From assembly GCF_041346925.1 (NCBI RefSeq), contig NZ_CP166840.1, positions 2,847,001-2,911,000 on the forward strand: 64,000 bases of DNA, read 5' to 3'. The number at the start of each line of letters is the position of its first letter. Position 1 is the stretch's first letter. The notes below the pieces were generated by a model, which did not search any database, was not told where the DNA came from, and saw only the letters and a program-made list of their open reading frames with translations. The DNA comes from Agaribacterium sp. ZY112 (lineage in GTDB: Bacteria; Pseudomonadota; Gammaproteobacteria; Pseudomonadales; Cellvibrionaceae). A program made the position numbers and the translations under genes. Positions 17,070-27,308 of this stretch are shown one piece after another.

Positions 17070-17824
17070 CTTTGGCGGTTATCGGTGGTTCGGGGCTTTA
17101 TGATTTAGCAAGCACTGCTGAACATGGGCATACATTCACCAATGCAAAAACCTTAACGGTTGCTACGCCTTATGGTGATGTAAAGGTAAAGCAAGGTAAG
17201 TTCGCTGGGCGCGAGCTTAATTTTTTGTGTCGTCATGGGGCGTCGCACAATGTGCCACCTCATCGTATTAACTACAGAGCTAATATCTACGCGCTTAAAC
17301 AATTGGGGGTTACTCATATACTTGCGAGTAATGCCGTCGGTGGCATTGCAAGGTTTGCAGCGCCTTTGACTTTAGTGCTGCCTGATCAGTTGATAGATTA
17401 CAGTTGGGGTAGGCAGCATACTTTTTTTGATGAGTTTAATCATACTCTGAGTCATATCGATTTTACGCAGCCTTTTGATCAACCCATACGTGAAGCTGTA
17501 TTAAAGGCTGCAAAAGGCGAGAAGTTACTTGTTCATGACGGGGGCTGTTATGCGTGTGTTCAGGGGCCTCGCTTAGAGACGGCAGCCGAGATTAGACGTT
17601 TAAAAAATGATGGCTGTGATCTTGTAGGTATGACATTGATGCCTGAGGCTGGGCTTGCACGTGAGCAGGGTTTGGCTTATGCCTCATTGTGCTTAAGTGT
17701 TAATTGGGCCGCAGGTTTGTATGAGGAGCAGCTTTGCATCGAAGAAATAGAAAAAACAATGCAGGCAGCGGTTGTTAAATTTAAACAATTACTACCTGCA
17801 TTTATTTCTGCTTTAAATCTTTAG
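17066..17824 (+). CDS. S-methyl-5'-thioinosine / methylthioadenosine phosphorylase
   Basis: Purine nucleoside phosphorylase family enzyme of 252 residues. It cleaves a methylthio-nucleoside with phosphate in the methionine salvage pathway. Motifs are IGGSGLYDL at the N-terminus (phosphate loop), RHGASHNVPPHRINYRANI, ASNAVGG, and CVQGPRLETAAEIRRL with GCDLVGMTLMPEAGLARE. Orthologues at the same position after nagZ in Pseudomonas are methylthioinosine phosphorylases, so that substrate is favoured, but the base specificity cannot be settled by eye. The start codon overlaps the MscS gene (ATGA). The gene ends 16 nt from convergent csiV. Confidence 0.9.
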   Translation: MTLAVIGGSGLYDLASTAEHGHTFTNAKTLTVATPYGDVKVKQGKFAGRELNFLCRHGASHNVPPHRINYRANIYALKQLGVTHILASNAVGGIARFAAPLTLVLPDQLIDYSWGRQHTFFDEFNHTLSHIDFTQPFDQPIREAVLKAAKGEKLLVHDGGCYACVQGPRLETAAEIRRLKNDGCDLVGMTLMPEAGLAREQGLAYASLCLSVNWAAGLYEEQLCIEEIEKTMQAAVVKFKQLLPAFISALNL

Positions 17825-17840
17825 TGCTGTTGGGCGCCTT

Positions 17841-18845
17841 TTAATTACTCAACTCACTGTTGTTTTCTGTTTGATCTCGTTCGCTAAATAATTCATATGG
17901 CGTGATATGAATAAGCATGCCTAGGCGAGGGTGGTCTATATAGTGTGTTTCGGCGCTGCGCATTCGGCGCTTTTGGCGAAGCGTGATTATGTTGTTTAGC
18001 ACATAGGGGCTTTCACTCATGCTCTCTAGGGTATGCAGTTGCTTTCCATTGGCTGATCTGGAGCCGCTACTAAGCTCTAGGTCGTTGAGTTGAAAAGGGT
18101 CGTTTTCAGCGGGTTTGTTTATATCGTTGAGTGTGCTGTTAATCGACAGAGACTCTAAATTGATATTTTTATAGCTAGCCTCATTATTTGTATCAGTGCT
18201 ATCAAGTTCAGTATGAGCCACTTTTCTTATTGGCCTTGTGGGAAGCGAAGGCCAATAAGTATGCTCTTGGCCGTAATTTAAACTAAAGTCACTACGCCAT
18301 AAATCTGTTTCAAGATGAAGGTAGCGGTGTACGCTGATTTCTATATGGCCTTCTAGTTCATAATGGCCATCGAACATGGCTCCGCCTGTTATCAGTACGG
18401 CGTTGCTGCTTTGCTTGTCTGTAACGGGTTGGCGCCACGCCTCATGAAATAGAACCTTGTAAGAGCCTCGATTTAGTTTGGCCGCTTCTTTGTTTAATTG
18501 TCTTAGTTCTTTCTCTAGTACTTTATATGGGGCATCTGTGTTATTTGTATCAACAGGCTCATTATTGGTTGATGTCTCTTGAGTTAAGGCCGTTTGCTCC
18601 AGCTCATCGCTTGGCCTTTGTTTTATATCGTCTGTTATGAGTACTTCAGTGTTAAGCGGATAATGCAAAACCAAATTGTTGGGCCATTGCTCATCGGTAT
18701 TGCTTTGGATTCGTTCAAAAACAATCATTTCAACCTGATATAAGCCTTCATGCTGATTATCCTGGGCTTGAGTAAGCGCACTGATGCTGCTTGCTATAAC
18801 AGCGCTTATAAGTGTTGTGTGAAAATGATTTAAAATACGCTTCAT
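17841..18845 (-). CDS. csiV: CsiV family exported protein
   Basis: A 334-residue secreted protein: a signal peptide (basic MKR, hydrophobic core, cleavage probably after TQAQ) and then the segment YQVEMIVFER typical of the CsiV family. An IEISVHRYLHLETDLW segment follows mid-protein, and LRQKRRMRSAETHYIDHPRL plus a GMLIHITPYE strand sits at the C-terminus. CsiV was described in Pseudomonas-like bacteria as a periplasmic peptidoglycan-binding protein affecting stress and drug tolerance; I take that from the family, not from the sequence. It begins 2 nt after the mfd stop, so it is the distal gene of an mfd-csiV operon. Confidence 0.85.
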   Translation of the reverse strand: MKRILNHFHTTLISAVIASSISALTQAQDNQHEGLYQVEMIVFERIQSNTDEQWPNNLVLHYPLNTEVLITDDIKQRPSDELEQTALTQETSTNNEPVDTNNTDAPYKVLEKELRQLNKEAAKLNRGSYKVLFHEAWRQPVTDKQSSNAVLITGGAMFDGHYELEGHIEISVHRYLHLETDLWRSDFSLNYGQEHTYWPSLPTRPIRKVAHTELDSTDTNNEASYKNINLESLSINSTLNDINKPAENDPFQLNDLELSSGSRSANGKQLHTLESMSESPYVLNNIITLRQKRRMRSAETHYIDHPRLGMLIHITPYELFSERDQTENNSELSN

Positions 18846-18847
18846 GC

Positions 18848-21800
18848 TTAACTGGCCTTGCTTAAGGTCTCTAATAACGTGTTGACGGTTTTAATGCGTT
18901 TGTCTGCATTATCGCTGGCAATCATAAATTGTAATTGGTTTGCGCCGACAAGTTTGTAATTTTGTGGCTGTGTTTGAACCAGTTTTACAATTGCTAGTGG
19001 GTCGACTTGTGTTTCGGCAGAGAATTCAATTTTTCCGCCTCGGGCATTACCCTCAATGCGACTTATGCCGAGCTTATCACTGGCTAGTCGTAAACGGCTA
19101 ACCCGGAAGAGGTTTTTAAGTGGCTCAGGCAATAAACCAAAACGATCGATCATTTCAACTTGCAGCTGCTCAAGTGCTTGCTCATCGCTGGCCGAACTTA
19201 AGCGTTTGTAAAGCTGCAGGCGAAGACTGACGTCGGGCAGGTAGTCTTCTGGTATCAAAGCAGGAATGCGTAAGTTGATTTCTGCATTGAGCTGGATGGG
19301 TTTCTCGAGGTCGATTTTCTCGCCTTTTTTAATGGCTTTAACTGCTCGATCGAGCATATCCATATAGAGCGTAAAACCCACGGCGTGCATTTGCCCACTT
19401 TGACCATCACCTAAGAGCTCACCAGCACCTCGGATTTCAAGGTCGTGAGAGGCAAGGGTGAAGCCTGCGCCCAAGTCTTGAGCTTCCTCTATTGCCTCAA
19501 GTCGCTTTACTGCATCGGTGCTTAATGCGCGCTTATTGGGGCTGAGTAAATAAGCGTAGGCTTGGTGGTGGGAGCGGCCAACACGGCCACGTAATTGGTG
19601 AAGCTGGGCCAAGCCAAATTTATCAGCTCTGTCGATAATAATGGTATTGGCAGAGGGTACATCGATACCCGTTTCAATAATGGTGGTACACACAAGGATA
19701 TTAAAACGCTTGTGGTAAAAATCACTCATAACCGCTTCGAGTTCGCGTTCGCGCATTTGCCCGTGGCCAATTTCTATACGTGCATCTGGTACGAGCTCGG
19801 CAAGGTCTTTGGCTGTTTTTTCTATGCTCTTCACTTCGTTGTGAAGGTAATACACCTGACCGCCACGCATGATTTCACGAGTAATGGCTTCTTTAATTAA
19901 ACCGTTGTCGTGTTCGCGAACAAAGGTTTTTACAGACAGACGTTTTGCTGGTGGTGTCGCGATAATGCTTAAATCGCGAATGCCACCCATAGCCATGTTC
20001 AATGTTCGTGGAATAGGGGTGGCGGTTAAGTTGAGAATATCAACTTCCGTGCGCACCGATTTAAGAGCTTCTTTTTGTTTGACGCCAAAGCGGTGCTCTT
20101 CATCGATAATCACAAGCCCAAGTCTATCGAAATTAATGTCTCCCATAATTAGCTTATGGGTACCAATGACAATATCAACTTGACCGTTTTCTATGCGTTT
20201 GATGACCTCGTTACTTTCTTTACCGCTTTTAAAACGGGAAATAACTTCCACATTGACCGGCCAATTGGCGAAGCGGTCTTTGAAATTATCAAAATGCTGT
20301 TGGGCAAGCAGTGTGGTTGGCACTAGTACCGCTACTTGCTTGTTGTTTTGTACGGCAATAAAAGCTGCGCGCATGGCGACTTCGGTTTTACCAAAACCGA
20401 CATCGCCACAAACGAGTCTATCCATAGGTTGAGGACTGAGCATATCGGCTCTTACTGCTGCAATGGCAGCTTCTTGATCGGGTGTTTCTTCAAATGAAAA
20501 TTCAGTTGAAAAACGCTCGTAATCACCAGGCTCTAAGCGGTGACTGAATCCCTTGCGCGCTTTACGCAGGGCGTATATATGTAAAAGCTCAGCTGCGACA
20601 TCGTTGATTTGTTCTGCCGCTTTTTTCTTGGCTTTGCTCCATGTTTCTGTGCCTAGTTTATGCAGAGGCGCGATGGCTTCATCAGCAGCGCTGTAGCGGC
20701 TGATTAGGTGTAGATCAGCAACCGGTACATAGAGTTTGGCTTCGTTGGCGTACTCAAGGGTTAAATACTCTTCTGCTTGGCTATCAACGCTGATGGTTTC
20801 TAAGCCTCGATAACGCCCAACTCCGTGCTCAATATGCACAACAGCTGCGCCTAGCTTTAATTCGGTTAGGTTTTTGACTATGTTGTCGCTGTCGTCTTGT
20901 TCTTTACGGCGTCGTCGGCTCTGTTTGACTCGGCCGCTAAATAGCGCATTCTCATTGATGATAATAAAATCATCATGGCTGCTATTGATGCCATCACTTA
21001 AGTCGGCAACGGTAATGGCAATGGTGCTTGTTGATGCTAAAAAAGCGCAAATGCTATCTAGCTCATCCGCTTCTACATCAATTTTGGCCAGCTGTTCTTT
21101 AATGACTTCGCGGCGACCTTCACTCTCAGCACATAGTAAAACGCGTTTATTGGTTTCAGTTAAAAAATGTTCGAGACGGTGTAGGGGGTTGCTGGCTTGG
21201 CTGTCGATGGCAAGCTTCGGCATAGCGCTACGAGCAAAGTCAAAGTGGCCGGCCTTGTTTTCAGGGCTTTTGTCTTCATCAATAATAATGCGTGTATGGC
21301 GCTTTAATTGTGAGAAGCACTCATTAATAGGTAGATATATTTCTTCCGGTGGAAGTACGGGGCGCTGAACATCGCCGCGGCGGCTTTCGTAGCGCTCGCT
21401 AACATCACGCCAGTGATCTTCAAATGCTTTATCGGTGCCGTTAAAGCTATAGATTTGCGTATTTGTGGGTAAGTAGTCGAATAGACTGGCCAGCTTTTCA
21501 AAAAATAAAGCGCTGTAATATTCTATTCCCGCTGCAGGCACACCATCTGTAATATCTTGAAAGACGGAGCATTGGCGGTGGTCTACATCAAAGTGATTAA
21601 ACCAGTTGTCTTTAAAGGTACTTATGCCTTCTTTGTCGAGCGGGCACTCTCGCCCAGGAAGTAACTCAATTTTTTCTACTTGCTCGGCACTGCGTTGGCT
21701 TTCTGGGTCGAATTTTCGGAGGCTATCGATTTCATCATCAAAAAATTCTATGCGAAACGCTTCATCTGCGCCCATGGGGAAAATATCAACAAGCGATCCA

Positions 21801-22309
21801 CGTACGGCAAATTCACCGTGTTGAAAAACTGTGTCGACTCTTAAATAGCCTGCTTCTACAAGGCTTTGGCAAAAGGGTTCGCGTTTAACTATCTGGCCTT
21901 TGCGAACACGTAGTGATTTGGCTTTTAAGTAGCTGGTAGGCACCAGTCTTTGCAGTAGGGTTTGTGCTGAGACAATGACGCAGTTGTTCTCACTAAAGCA
22001 GAGTTCGTAAAGGCAGCGCAGGCGATCAGAAATAATATCCTGATGCGGGCTGAAGTTGTCGTAGGGTAGGGTTTCCCAGTCAGGAAATTGCTGCAACAAG
22101 GGTTTATGTTCAGCGCCCTGTAGCATGCTTTCTAGCTCATTGTGTAAACGGTCGGCAATCAGCATAGAGGGGCAAACAATGAGAGCATTATGTTTTTGCT
22201 GACTTAGTGCCTTGCTGATAACGAGCGCAGCGCTACTGAGATTCAGGTTGTGCCAGTAATGGCGCTGTTGAGCTGGAGGAAGTTCGGGGGCTGTGTGAAG
22301 TGCTTTCAT
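18848..22309 (-). CDS. mfd: Transcription-repair coupling factor
   Basis: Superfamily 2 DNA translocase of 1153 residues (E. coli Mfd 1148) that removes stalled RNA polymerase and recruits UvrA. The N-terminal UvrB-homology region is present (LPYDNFSPHQDIISDRL, RVDTVFQHGEFAVRGSLVDI), followed by the RNA polymerase interaction domain (GAAVVHIEHGVGRYRGLE). The helicase core has Walker A GDVGFGKTEVA, DEEHRFG, TATPIPRTL, and the Q-rich LAQLHQLRGRVGRS. The C-terminal TRCF domain is intact. The frame is open to TTG 22369 with a close AAGGAG, but ATG 22309 gives the family N-terminus (MKALHTAPELPPAQ), so I use it. Confidence 0.97.
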   Translation of the reverse strand: MKALHTAPELPPAQQRHYWHNLNLSSAALVISKALSQQKHNALIVCPSMLIADRLHNELESMLQGAEHKPLLQQFPDWETLPYDNFSPHQDIISDRLRCLYELCFSENNCVIVSAQTLLQRLVPTSYLKAKSLRVRKGQIVKREPFCQSLVEAGYLRVDTVFQHGEFAVRGSLVDIFPMGADEAFRIEFFDDEIDSLRKFDPESQRSAEQVEKIELLPGRECPLDKEGISTFKDNWFNHFDVDHRQCSVFQDITDGVPAAGIEYYSALFFEKLASLFDYLPTNTQIYSFNGTDKAFEDHWRDVSERYESRRGDVQRPVLPPEEIYLPINECFSQLKRHTRIIIDEDKSPENKAGHFDFARSAMPKLAIDSQASNPLHRLEHFLTETNKRVLLCAESEGRREVIKEQLAKIDVEADELDSICAFLASTSTIAITVADLSDGINSSHDDFIIINENALFSGRVKQSRRRRKEQDDSDNIVKNLTELKLGAAVVHIEHGVGRYRGLETISVDSQAEEYLTLEYANEAKLYVPVADLHLISRYSAADEAIAPLHKLGTETWSKAKKKAAEQINDVAAELLHIYALRKARKGFSHRLEPGDYERFSTEFSFEETPDQEAAIAAVRADMLSPQPMDRLVCGDVGFGKTEVAMRAAFIAVQNNKQVAVLVPTTLLAQQHFDNFKDRFANWPVNVEVISRFKSGKESNEVIKRIENGQVDIVIGTHKLIMGDINFDRLGLVIIDEEHRFGVKQKEALKSVRTEVDILNLTATPIPRTLNMAMGGIRDLSIIATPPAKRLSVKTFVREHDNGLIKEAITREIMRGGQVYYLHNEVKSIEKTAKDLAELVPDARIEIGHGQMRERELEAVMSDFYHKRFNILVCTTIIETGIDVPSANTIIIDRADKFGLAQLHQLRGRVGRSHHQAYAYLLSPNKRALSTDAVKRLEAIEEAQDLGAGFTLASHDLEIRGAGELLGDGQSGQMHAVGFTLYMDMLDRAVKAIKKGEKIDLEKPIQLNAEINLRIPALIPEDYLPDVSLRLQLYKRLSSASDEQALEQLQVEMIDRFGLLPEPLKNLFRVSRLRLASDKLGISRIEGNARGGKIEFSAETQVDPLAIVKLVQTQPQNYKLVGANQLQFMIASDNADKRIKTVNTLLETLSKAS

Positions 22310-22716
22310 TGGCCTCGGGCCTTGATTGATCAGGCCGCAATTGTAACGTTGGCAAGAGCAATTAGCCAAAGCTCCTTGATAACTTTGTGCAATAAATTTA
22401 TGCCTTGTGTGGGGGGATGAAAATGATGAAATAAAAGCTTAGCATTACTGGTGTTACTTCTTTGTCATCCCTATAATGTGCGCGGCTTTTTGCGTGTGTA
22501 AGGCGGATGTAGGATGTTTCGTCTAAAATTAGCGCAATTCGCTTGGTTTGTGAGCGGTTTTTCGGTCTGTTAAACCGGTTTAATTTTGAAGTGGCTCAGA
22601 TTAATGATTGAAAGTTTGTTTTCTGTGCTTAATGAGTGCGATCAGCAGCTGTTCAATCCTTAATCTGAGCTTCTTTCACATTCCATAATATAAATAACTT
22701 TTTAGGCTGAGACGAT
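22310..22716. other. Divergent mfd/nqr promoter region and nqr leader
   Basis: About 400 bp without a gene. It holds a perfect TATAAT at 22472-22477 followed by GTGCGCGGC, the probable nqrA promoter -10. I see no good -35, so an activator may be needed. The predicted nqr leader is over 230 nt and contains a perfect 14-bp palindrome TTAAACCGGTTTAA (22570-22583). The upstream CGGTTT near 22555 could pair with AAACCG as an alternative hairpin. Confidence 0.55.
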
Positions 22717-24054
22717 ATGATTACAATCCGTCGCGGATTGGATCTGCCTATCTCTGGTGCGCCAACGCAAACCATTGAAGATGGGCCGACCATTCGTTCT
22801 GTTGCCGTAATAGGGTTTGACTACCATGGCATGAAACCAACTATGAACGTTCAAGTTGGTGACAAGGTCAAGGTAGGACAAGTTCTTTTTACGGACAAGA
22901 AAACCGAAGGCGTGAAATACACTTCACCTGCCGCAGGTACCGTTGCCGCTATTAACCGTGGTGAGCGCCGTGTATTTGAAAGCATCGTAATCGATGTGGA
23001 TGGCGAGGATGCCGAGAGCTTTGCAAGCTATGATGCCGCTGCGTTATCAAGCTTGGAGAGAGACAAAGTTGTTAGCAACCTTGTCGATTCCGGTCTTTGG
23101 ACTGCAATTCGTACTCGTCCTTTCAGTAAGGTTCCAGCTGTTGATGCTGTGCCTGCTAATGTCTTTGTTTCAGCCTTGGATACCAATCCTTTGGCTGCTG
23201 ATGCAGCGTTAGTTATTGCTGAAAAAGCGGATGCTTTTAGCAACGGTTTGAGCGTGCTTTCACGTTTGACTGACGGTAAGGTATTTGTTGCTCACGCTCC
23301 GGGTAAGGCGCCTTCGGCTCCTGCTGGTGTCGAGCTGACTGCTTTTGCGGGCAAGCATCCTGCCGGAAATGTCGGTACTCAAATGCATTTTCTTGCCCCA
23401 GTTAGTGAAGCTAAGGTGAACTGGTCTGTTGGTTACCAAGATGTCATTGCTATGGGTGAGCTATTCACTACCGGCCAACTAAATGTTGATCGTGTTGTGT
23501 CTTTGGCTGGCCCTCAAGTTGAAAAACCTCGTTTGCTTCGTACCCGAGTTGGTGCGAGCCTTGACACTTTATGTGCAGGTGAGTTGAAAGCTGGTGAAAA
23601 CCGTGTCATTAGTGGCTCTGTTTTTGGTGGTTCAACTGCATCAGGTACCACTGCATATCTAGGTCGTTACGCAAACCAAGTGACTGTGCTGGAAGAGGGT
23701 AACGAACGCCCAATGCTGCACTATTTCACTTTAGGTTTGAATCGCTTCTCTGTGATGCCTATCTACCTAAGCCGTTTATTGGGTGGTAAGAAATTTAACT
23801 TTACTACTTCGGCAATGGGTTCAGAGCGTGCAATGGTGCCGGTAGGCGCATATGAGCGTGTGATGCCTCTCGATATTCTTCCAACTCAATTGCTTCGCGC
23901 AATTATTGTTGGTGATACCGAAACTGCGCAGCAGCTTGGCTGCTTGGAGCTCGATGAAGAAGATTTAGCACTGTGCACTTATGTTTGCCCTGGCAAGTAT
24001 GAGTACGGTCCTCTTCTTCGCGATAACCTGACGACGATCGAGAAGGAGGGTTAA
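22717..24054 (+). CDS. nqrA: Na+-NQR subunit A
   Basis: Quinone-binding peripheral subunit of the Na+-pumping NADH:quinone oxidoreductase, 445 residues (Vibrio NqrA about 446). The N-terminal [15 protein letters not shown] and the biotinyl-lipoyl-like segment [20 protein letters not shown] are diagnostic. The C-terminus has [20 protein letters not shown] and [19 protein letters not shown] with conserved cysteines. It is the first gene of the six-subunit operon nqrABCDEF, and the intergenic gaps (2 nt to nqrB) indicate one transcript. Confidence 0.98.
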   Translation: MITIRRGLDLPISGAPTQTIEDGPTIRSVAVIGFDYHGMKPTMNVQVGDKVKVGQVLFTDKKTEGVKYTSPAAGTVAAINRGERRVFESIVIDVDGEDAESFASYDAAALSSLERDKVVSNLVDSGLWTAIRTRPFSKVPAVDAVPANVFVSALDTNPLAADAALVIAEKADAFSNGLSVLSRLTDGKVFVAHAPGKAPSAPAGVELTAFAGKHPAGNVGTQMHFLAPVSEAKVNWSVGYQDVIAMGELFTTGQLNVDRVVSLAGPQVEKPRLLRTRVGASLDTLCAGELKAGENRVISGSVFGGSTASGTTAYLGRYANQVTVLEEGNERPMLHYFTLGLNRFSVMPIYLSRLLGGKKFNFTTSAMGSERAMVPVGAYERVMPLDILPTQLLRAIIVGDTETAQQLGCLELDEEDLALCTYVCPGKYEYGPLLRDNLTTIEKEG

Positions 24055-24056
24055 TT

Positions 24057-25265
24057 GTGAAGTTCTTACGAAATACCTTTGACAAAATGGAGCCGCACTT
24101 CCTTAAAGGCGGTAAGTTGGAAAGCTGGTATGCGCTTTACGAAGCGATTGATACAGGTTTATTCCAGCCAAACGATAAAACCCTAGCTAATGCTCATGTG
24201 CGCGATGGTATCGACCTTAAGCGTATTATGATTACGGTTTGGGCTTGTACTTTCCCTGCGATGCTTTGGGGCATGTACAACCTTGGTTTCCAAAGTAATA
24301 CCATTCTTGCAGAAATGGGCGCTACCGGCATTGAAGGTTGGCGCGGAAGCTTAATTGGCCTTTTGGCTGGTCATGACCCTGCGAGTATTTGGGATAACTT
24401 TGTTTACGGAGCTGCATTCTTCCTTCCTATCTATATGACCGTCTTTATTGTTGGTGGTTTTTGGGAAGTGCTGTTTGCCATGAAACGTGGTCATGAAGTA
24501 AACGAAGGTTTCTTTGTAACCTCTATCCTGTTTGCTCTTATCTGCCCTCCAAGTATTCCTTTGTGGCAAGCCGCTTTGGGTATTAGCTTTGGTGTGGTGA
24601 TTGGTAAGGAAGTTTTTGGTGGTACTGGTAAAAACTTCTTAAACCCAGCATTAACCGGCCGAGCGTTCTTGTTCTTTGCTTATCCTGCTTCTATGAGTGG
24701 CGATACTGTATGGACGGGTGTTGATGGTTATACCGGCGCAACAGCACTATCTGTTGCTGCTCAGCAAGGTATGGACGCGCTTCAGCAGCAAATGACTTGG
24801 ATGGATGCCTTTGTAGGTAACATGCATGGCTCTATTGGTGAGGTAAGTGCTCTGGCGATCTTTATTGGTGGTGCCGCGTTGATGGTAATGGGCATTGCTT
24901 CGTTCCGTATTATTGCCGGTGTTGCAATTGGCACTACTGTGACCGCCGTGCTTTACAGCGCATTAGCTAGCCCCGACAGCACGAACCTGATGTTCGACAT
25001 GCCGTTTTACTGGCACTTTGTTATTGGTGGTTGGGCTTTTGGTGCCATCTTCATGGCAACAGATCCTGTATCAGCGTCAATGACCAATGCTGGTAAGTGG
25101 TGGTTTGGTGGCCTTATCGGCTTTATGGTGGTGACGATTCGTGTCGTAAACCCAGCCTTCCCAGAAGGTATGATGCTGGCCATTTTGTTTGCCAATATTT
25201 TTGCCCCACTGATCGACCACTTTGTTGTGAAGTCGAACATTAAGAGGAGATTGGCTCGTGGCTAA
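24057..25265 (+). CDS. nqrB: Na+-NQR subunit B
   Basis: Large membrane subunit of 402 residues with about ten membrane helices, belonging to the NqrB/RnfD family. It carries covalently bound FMN on a threonine in the TGATALS motif (in [10 protein letters not shown]) and contributes riboflavin and the Na+ path. The cytoplasmic N-terminal stretch ([19 protein letters not shown]) is typical. The start is GTG 24057, just after the nqrA stop. The end overlaps nqrC by 8 nt. Confidence 0.98.
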   Translation: MKFLRNTFDKMEPHFLKGGKLESWYALYEAIDTGLFQPNDKTLANAHVRDGIDLKRIMITVWACTFPAMLWGMYNLGFQSNTILAEMGATGIEGWRGSLIGLLAGHDPASIWDNFVYGAAFFLPIYMTVFIVGGFWEVLFAMKRGHEVNEGFFVTSILFALICPPSIPLWQAALGISFGVVIGKEVFGGTGKNFLNPALTGRAFLFFAYPASMSGDTVWTGVDGYTGATALSVAAQQGMDALQQQMTWMDAFVGNMHGSIGEVSALAIFIGGAALMVMGIASFRIIAGVAIGTTVTAVLYSALASPDSTNLMFDMPFYWHFVIGGWAFGAIFMATDPVSASMTNAGKWWFGGLIGFMVVTIRVVNPAFPEGMMLAILFANIFAPLIDHFVVKSNIKRRLARG

Positions 25266-26034
25266 TAACGATACTATTAAGAAAACGGTCATCGTTACAC
25301 TCGCTTTGTGTATCGTTTGTTCCATCATTGTTTCGGCTGCATCTGTAGCTTTGAAACCAATGCAAGAAGCTAATAAGCAGCTTGATTACAACCGCAATAT
25401 CCTTATGGCTGCTGGCCTATATAAAGAAGGTGAGTCGGTTGCTAAGCAGTTTGAGCAAGTTGAAAGTCGTATTGTTGATCTGCGTACTGGTAAGTATAGC
25501 TCTGACCTTGATGGCCAGGCTTACGATCAGCGCAAGGCGGCGAAAGATCCCAAGCTTTCTGTTGCTTTGAATAAGAAAGAAGACATCGCTGGTATTAAGC
25601 GTGAAGAGTTTTATGCTCAGGTGTTTTTGGTTAATGATGCTAAGGGTAATTTAGACAAAATCATCTTGCCTATTCGCGGTTATGGTTTGTGGTCAACTCT
25701 TTATGGCTTTCTTGCTTTAGAGAAAGATTTGCAAACGGTTGTGGGTATTGGTTACTACGAGCATGGTGAAACACCAGGTTTGGGTGGTGAGGTTGATAAC
25801 CCTAACTGGAAAGCTTTGTGGCCTGGTAAGCAAGTTTTTGCTGCCGACGGTTCGGTTGCTCTTGAAGTGATTAAAGGTCAGGTTGGCCCAAACACTCCTC
25901 GTGCTGAATCTAAAATTGACGGCTTAAGTGGTGCAACCTTAACCACCAATGGCGTTGATAACATGATCAAGTTCTGGCTCGGCGAGCAGGGCTATGGGTC
26001 TTTCATTACTAACTTGAAAGCAGGGGAGGCCTAA
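25258..26034 (+). CDS. nqrC: Na+-NQR subunit C
   Basis: Single-helix subunit of 258 residues whose periplasmic FMN-binding domain holds the second covalent FMN. The N-terminal helix covers about residues 10-32. The attachment motif [10 protein letters not shown] is visible near residue 225, with GEVDNPNW and LGGE segments before it. ApbE, encoded three genes downstream, is the transferase that attaches FMN to NqrB and NqrC. The start is GTG 25258, inside the end of nqrB. Confidence 0.97.
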   Translation: MANNDTIKKTVIVTLALCIVCSIIVSAASVALKPMQEANKQLDYNRNILMAAGLYKEGESVAKQFEQVESRIVDLRTGKYSSDLDGQAYDQRKAAKDPKLSVALNKKEDIAGIKREEFYAQVFLVNDAKGNLDKIILPIRGYGLWSTLYGFLALEKDLQTVVGIGYYEHGETPGLGGEVDNPNWKALWPGKQVFAADGSVALEVIKGQVGPNTPRAESKIDGLSGATLTTNGVDNMIKFWLGEQGYGSFITNLKAGEA

Positions 26035-26037
26035 GTC

Positions 26038-26682
26038 ATGAAAGCAAAAGAACTTTTGTTTAAGCCTATTCTGGACAACAACCCGATTGCTTTGCAGATT
26101 CTGGGTATTTGTTCTGCATTGGCAGTAACCACAAGCTTAAGCGTAACCTTGGTTATGTGTATTGCTTTGACCTCGGTAACTGCTTTTTCAAACTTGTTTG
26201 TATCGTTAATTCGCAAACACATTCCAAGCAACATTCGTATTATCTGTCAGATGACGGTTATTGCCTCTTTGGTAATTCTGGTCGATCAGGTTTTGAAGGC
26301 CGTTGCTTACGACATCAGCAAGCAGTTATCGGTATTTGTTGGTTTGATTATTACTAACTGTATCGTAATGGGGCGTGCCGAAGCCTTTGCTATGAAAAAC
26401 CCTCCAGGCGCTAGCTTTTTGGATGGTATTGGTAACGGTCTTGGCTATTCAGCTCTGTTGATTATTCTTGCGGTTCTGCGTGAGTTATTTGGTGCAGGTA
26501 AGTTGATGGGCGTTCAAATTATGCCTGACGGTTACGTCACCAACGGCATTATGTTGATCGCACCTAGTGCCTTCTTCCTAATTGGCTTGTTGATTTGGGC
26601 TTTACGTCAGTACAAGACCGATCAAGTTGAAGAGCCTGACTTCAAAATTGCGCCAAATACTAAAAAAGCGAGGGCCCACTAA
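26038..26682 (+). CDS. nqrD: Na+-NQR subunit D
   Basis: Integral membrane subunit of 214 residues with six predicted helices, of the NqrDE/RnfAE family. Conserved segments include [17 protein letters not shown] and the cysteine-bearing [19 protein letters not shown]. This cysteine and its partner in NqrE coordinate the membrane Fe centre found in the complex. It lies 3 nt after nqrC and its stop abuts nqrE. Confidence 0.97.
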   Translation: MKAKELLFKPILDNNPIALQILGICSALAVTTSLSVTLVMCIALTSVTAFSNLFVSLIRKHIPSNIRIICQMTVIASLVILVDQVLKAVAYDISKQLSVFVGLIITNCIVMGRAEAFAMKNPPGASFLDGIGNGLGYSALLIILAVLRELFGAGKLMGVQIMPDGYVTNGIMLIAPSAFFLIGLLIWALRQYKTDQVEEPDFKIAPNTKKARAH

Positions 26683-27291
26683 ATGGAAGCCTTATTAAGT
26701 ATCTTTGTTGAATCCATATTCATCAAGAATATGGCGCTGGCCTTCTTCTTGGGCATGTGTACCTTTTTGGCAATTTCGAAAAAAATCGATGCTGCGCTTG
26801 GTTTGGGTATTGCGGTTGTGGTTGTACTTGGTATCACAGTACCGGTTAACAACTTGCTTTATACCTACTTGCTTAAAGATGGTGCCTTAGCTTGGGCTGG
26901 TTTACCTGAAGTAGACCTTAGCTTCCTTGGTTTGATTTGTTATATCGGTGTTATTGCGGCACTGGTTCAAATCATGGAAATGGTGCTGGATAAATATTTC
27001 CCTGCTTTATACAACGCCTTGGGTGTATTCCTGCCGCTAATCACTGTGAACTGCGCTATTTTAGGTGGAGCTTTGTTAATGGTGCAACGCGAGTACAACT
27101 TTGCTGAAAGTGTCTCTTTCGGTTTGGGGTCAGGTGTAGGCTGGGCGCTTGCGATTACTGCATTGGCAGCGATTCGTGAAAAAATGAAATATAGCGATGT
27201 TCCAGCAGGCCTACAGGGCTTGGGCATCACCTTTATCACCGTTGGTTTGATGTCGTTGGGCTTTCAGTCCTTCGGCGGCATCAGCCTTTAA
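26683..27291 (+). CDS. nqrE: Na+-NQR subunit E
   Basis: Integral membrane subunit of 202 residues, inverted-topology partner of NqrD. The segment [21 protein letters not shown] and the [15 protein letters not shown] helix hold the two conserved cysteines of the NqrDE iron site. It begins directly after the nqrD stop codon without any gap, consistent with coupled translation and equal stoichiometry. Confidence 0.97.
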   Translation: MEALLSIFVESIFIKNMALAFFLGMCTFLAISKKIDAALGLGIAVVVVLGITVPVNNLLYTYLLKDGALAWAGLPEVDLSFLGLICYIGVIAALVQIMEMVLDKYFPALYNALGVFLPLITVNCAILGGALLMVQREYNFAESVSFGLGSGVGWALAITALAAIREKMKYSDVPAGLQGLGITFITVGLMSLGFQSFGGISL

Positions 27292-27308
27292 TCGAGGAAT
27301 ACTAAATC

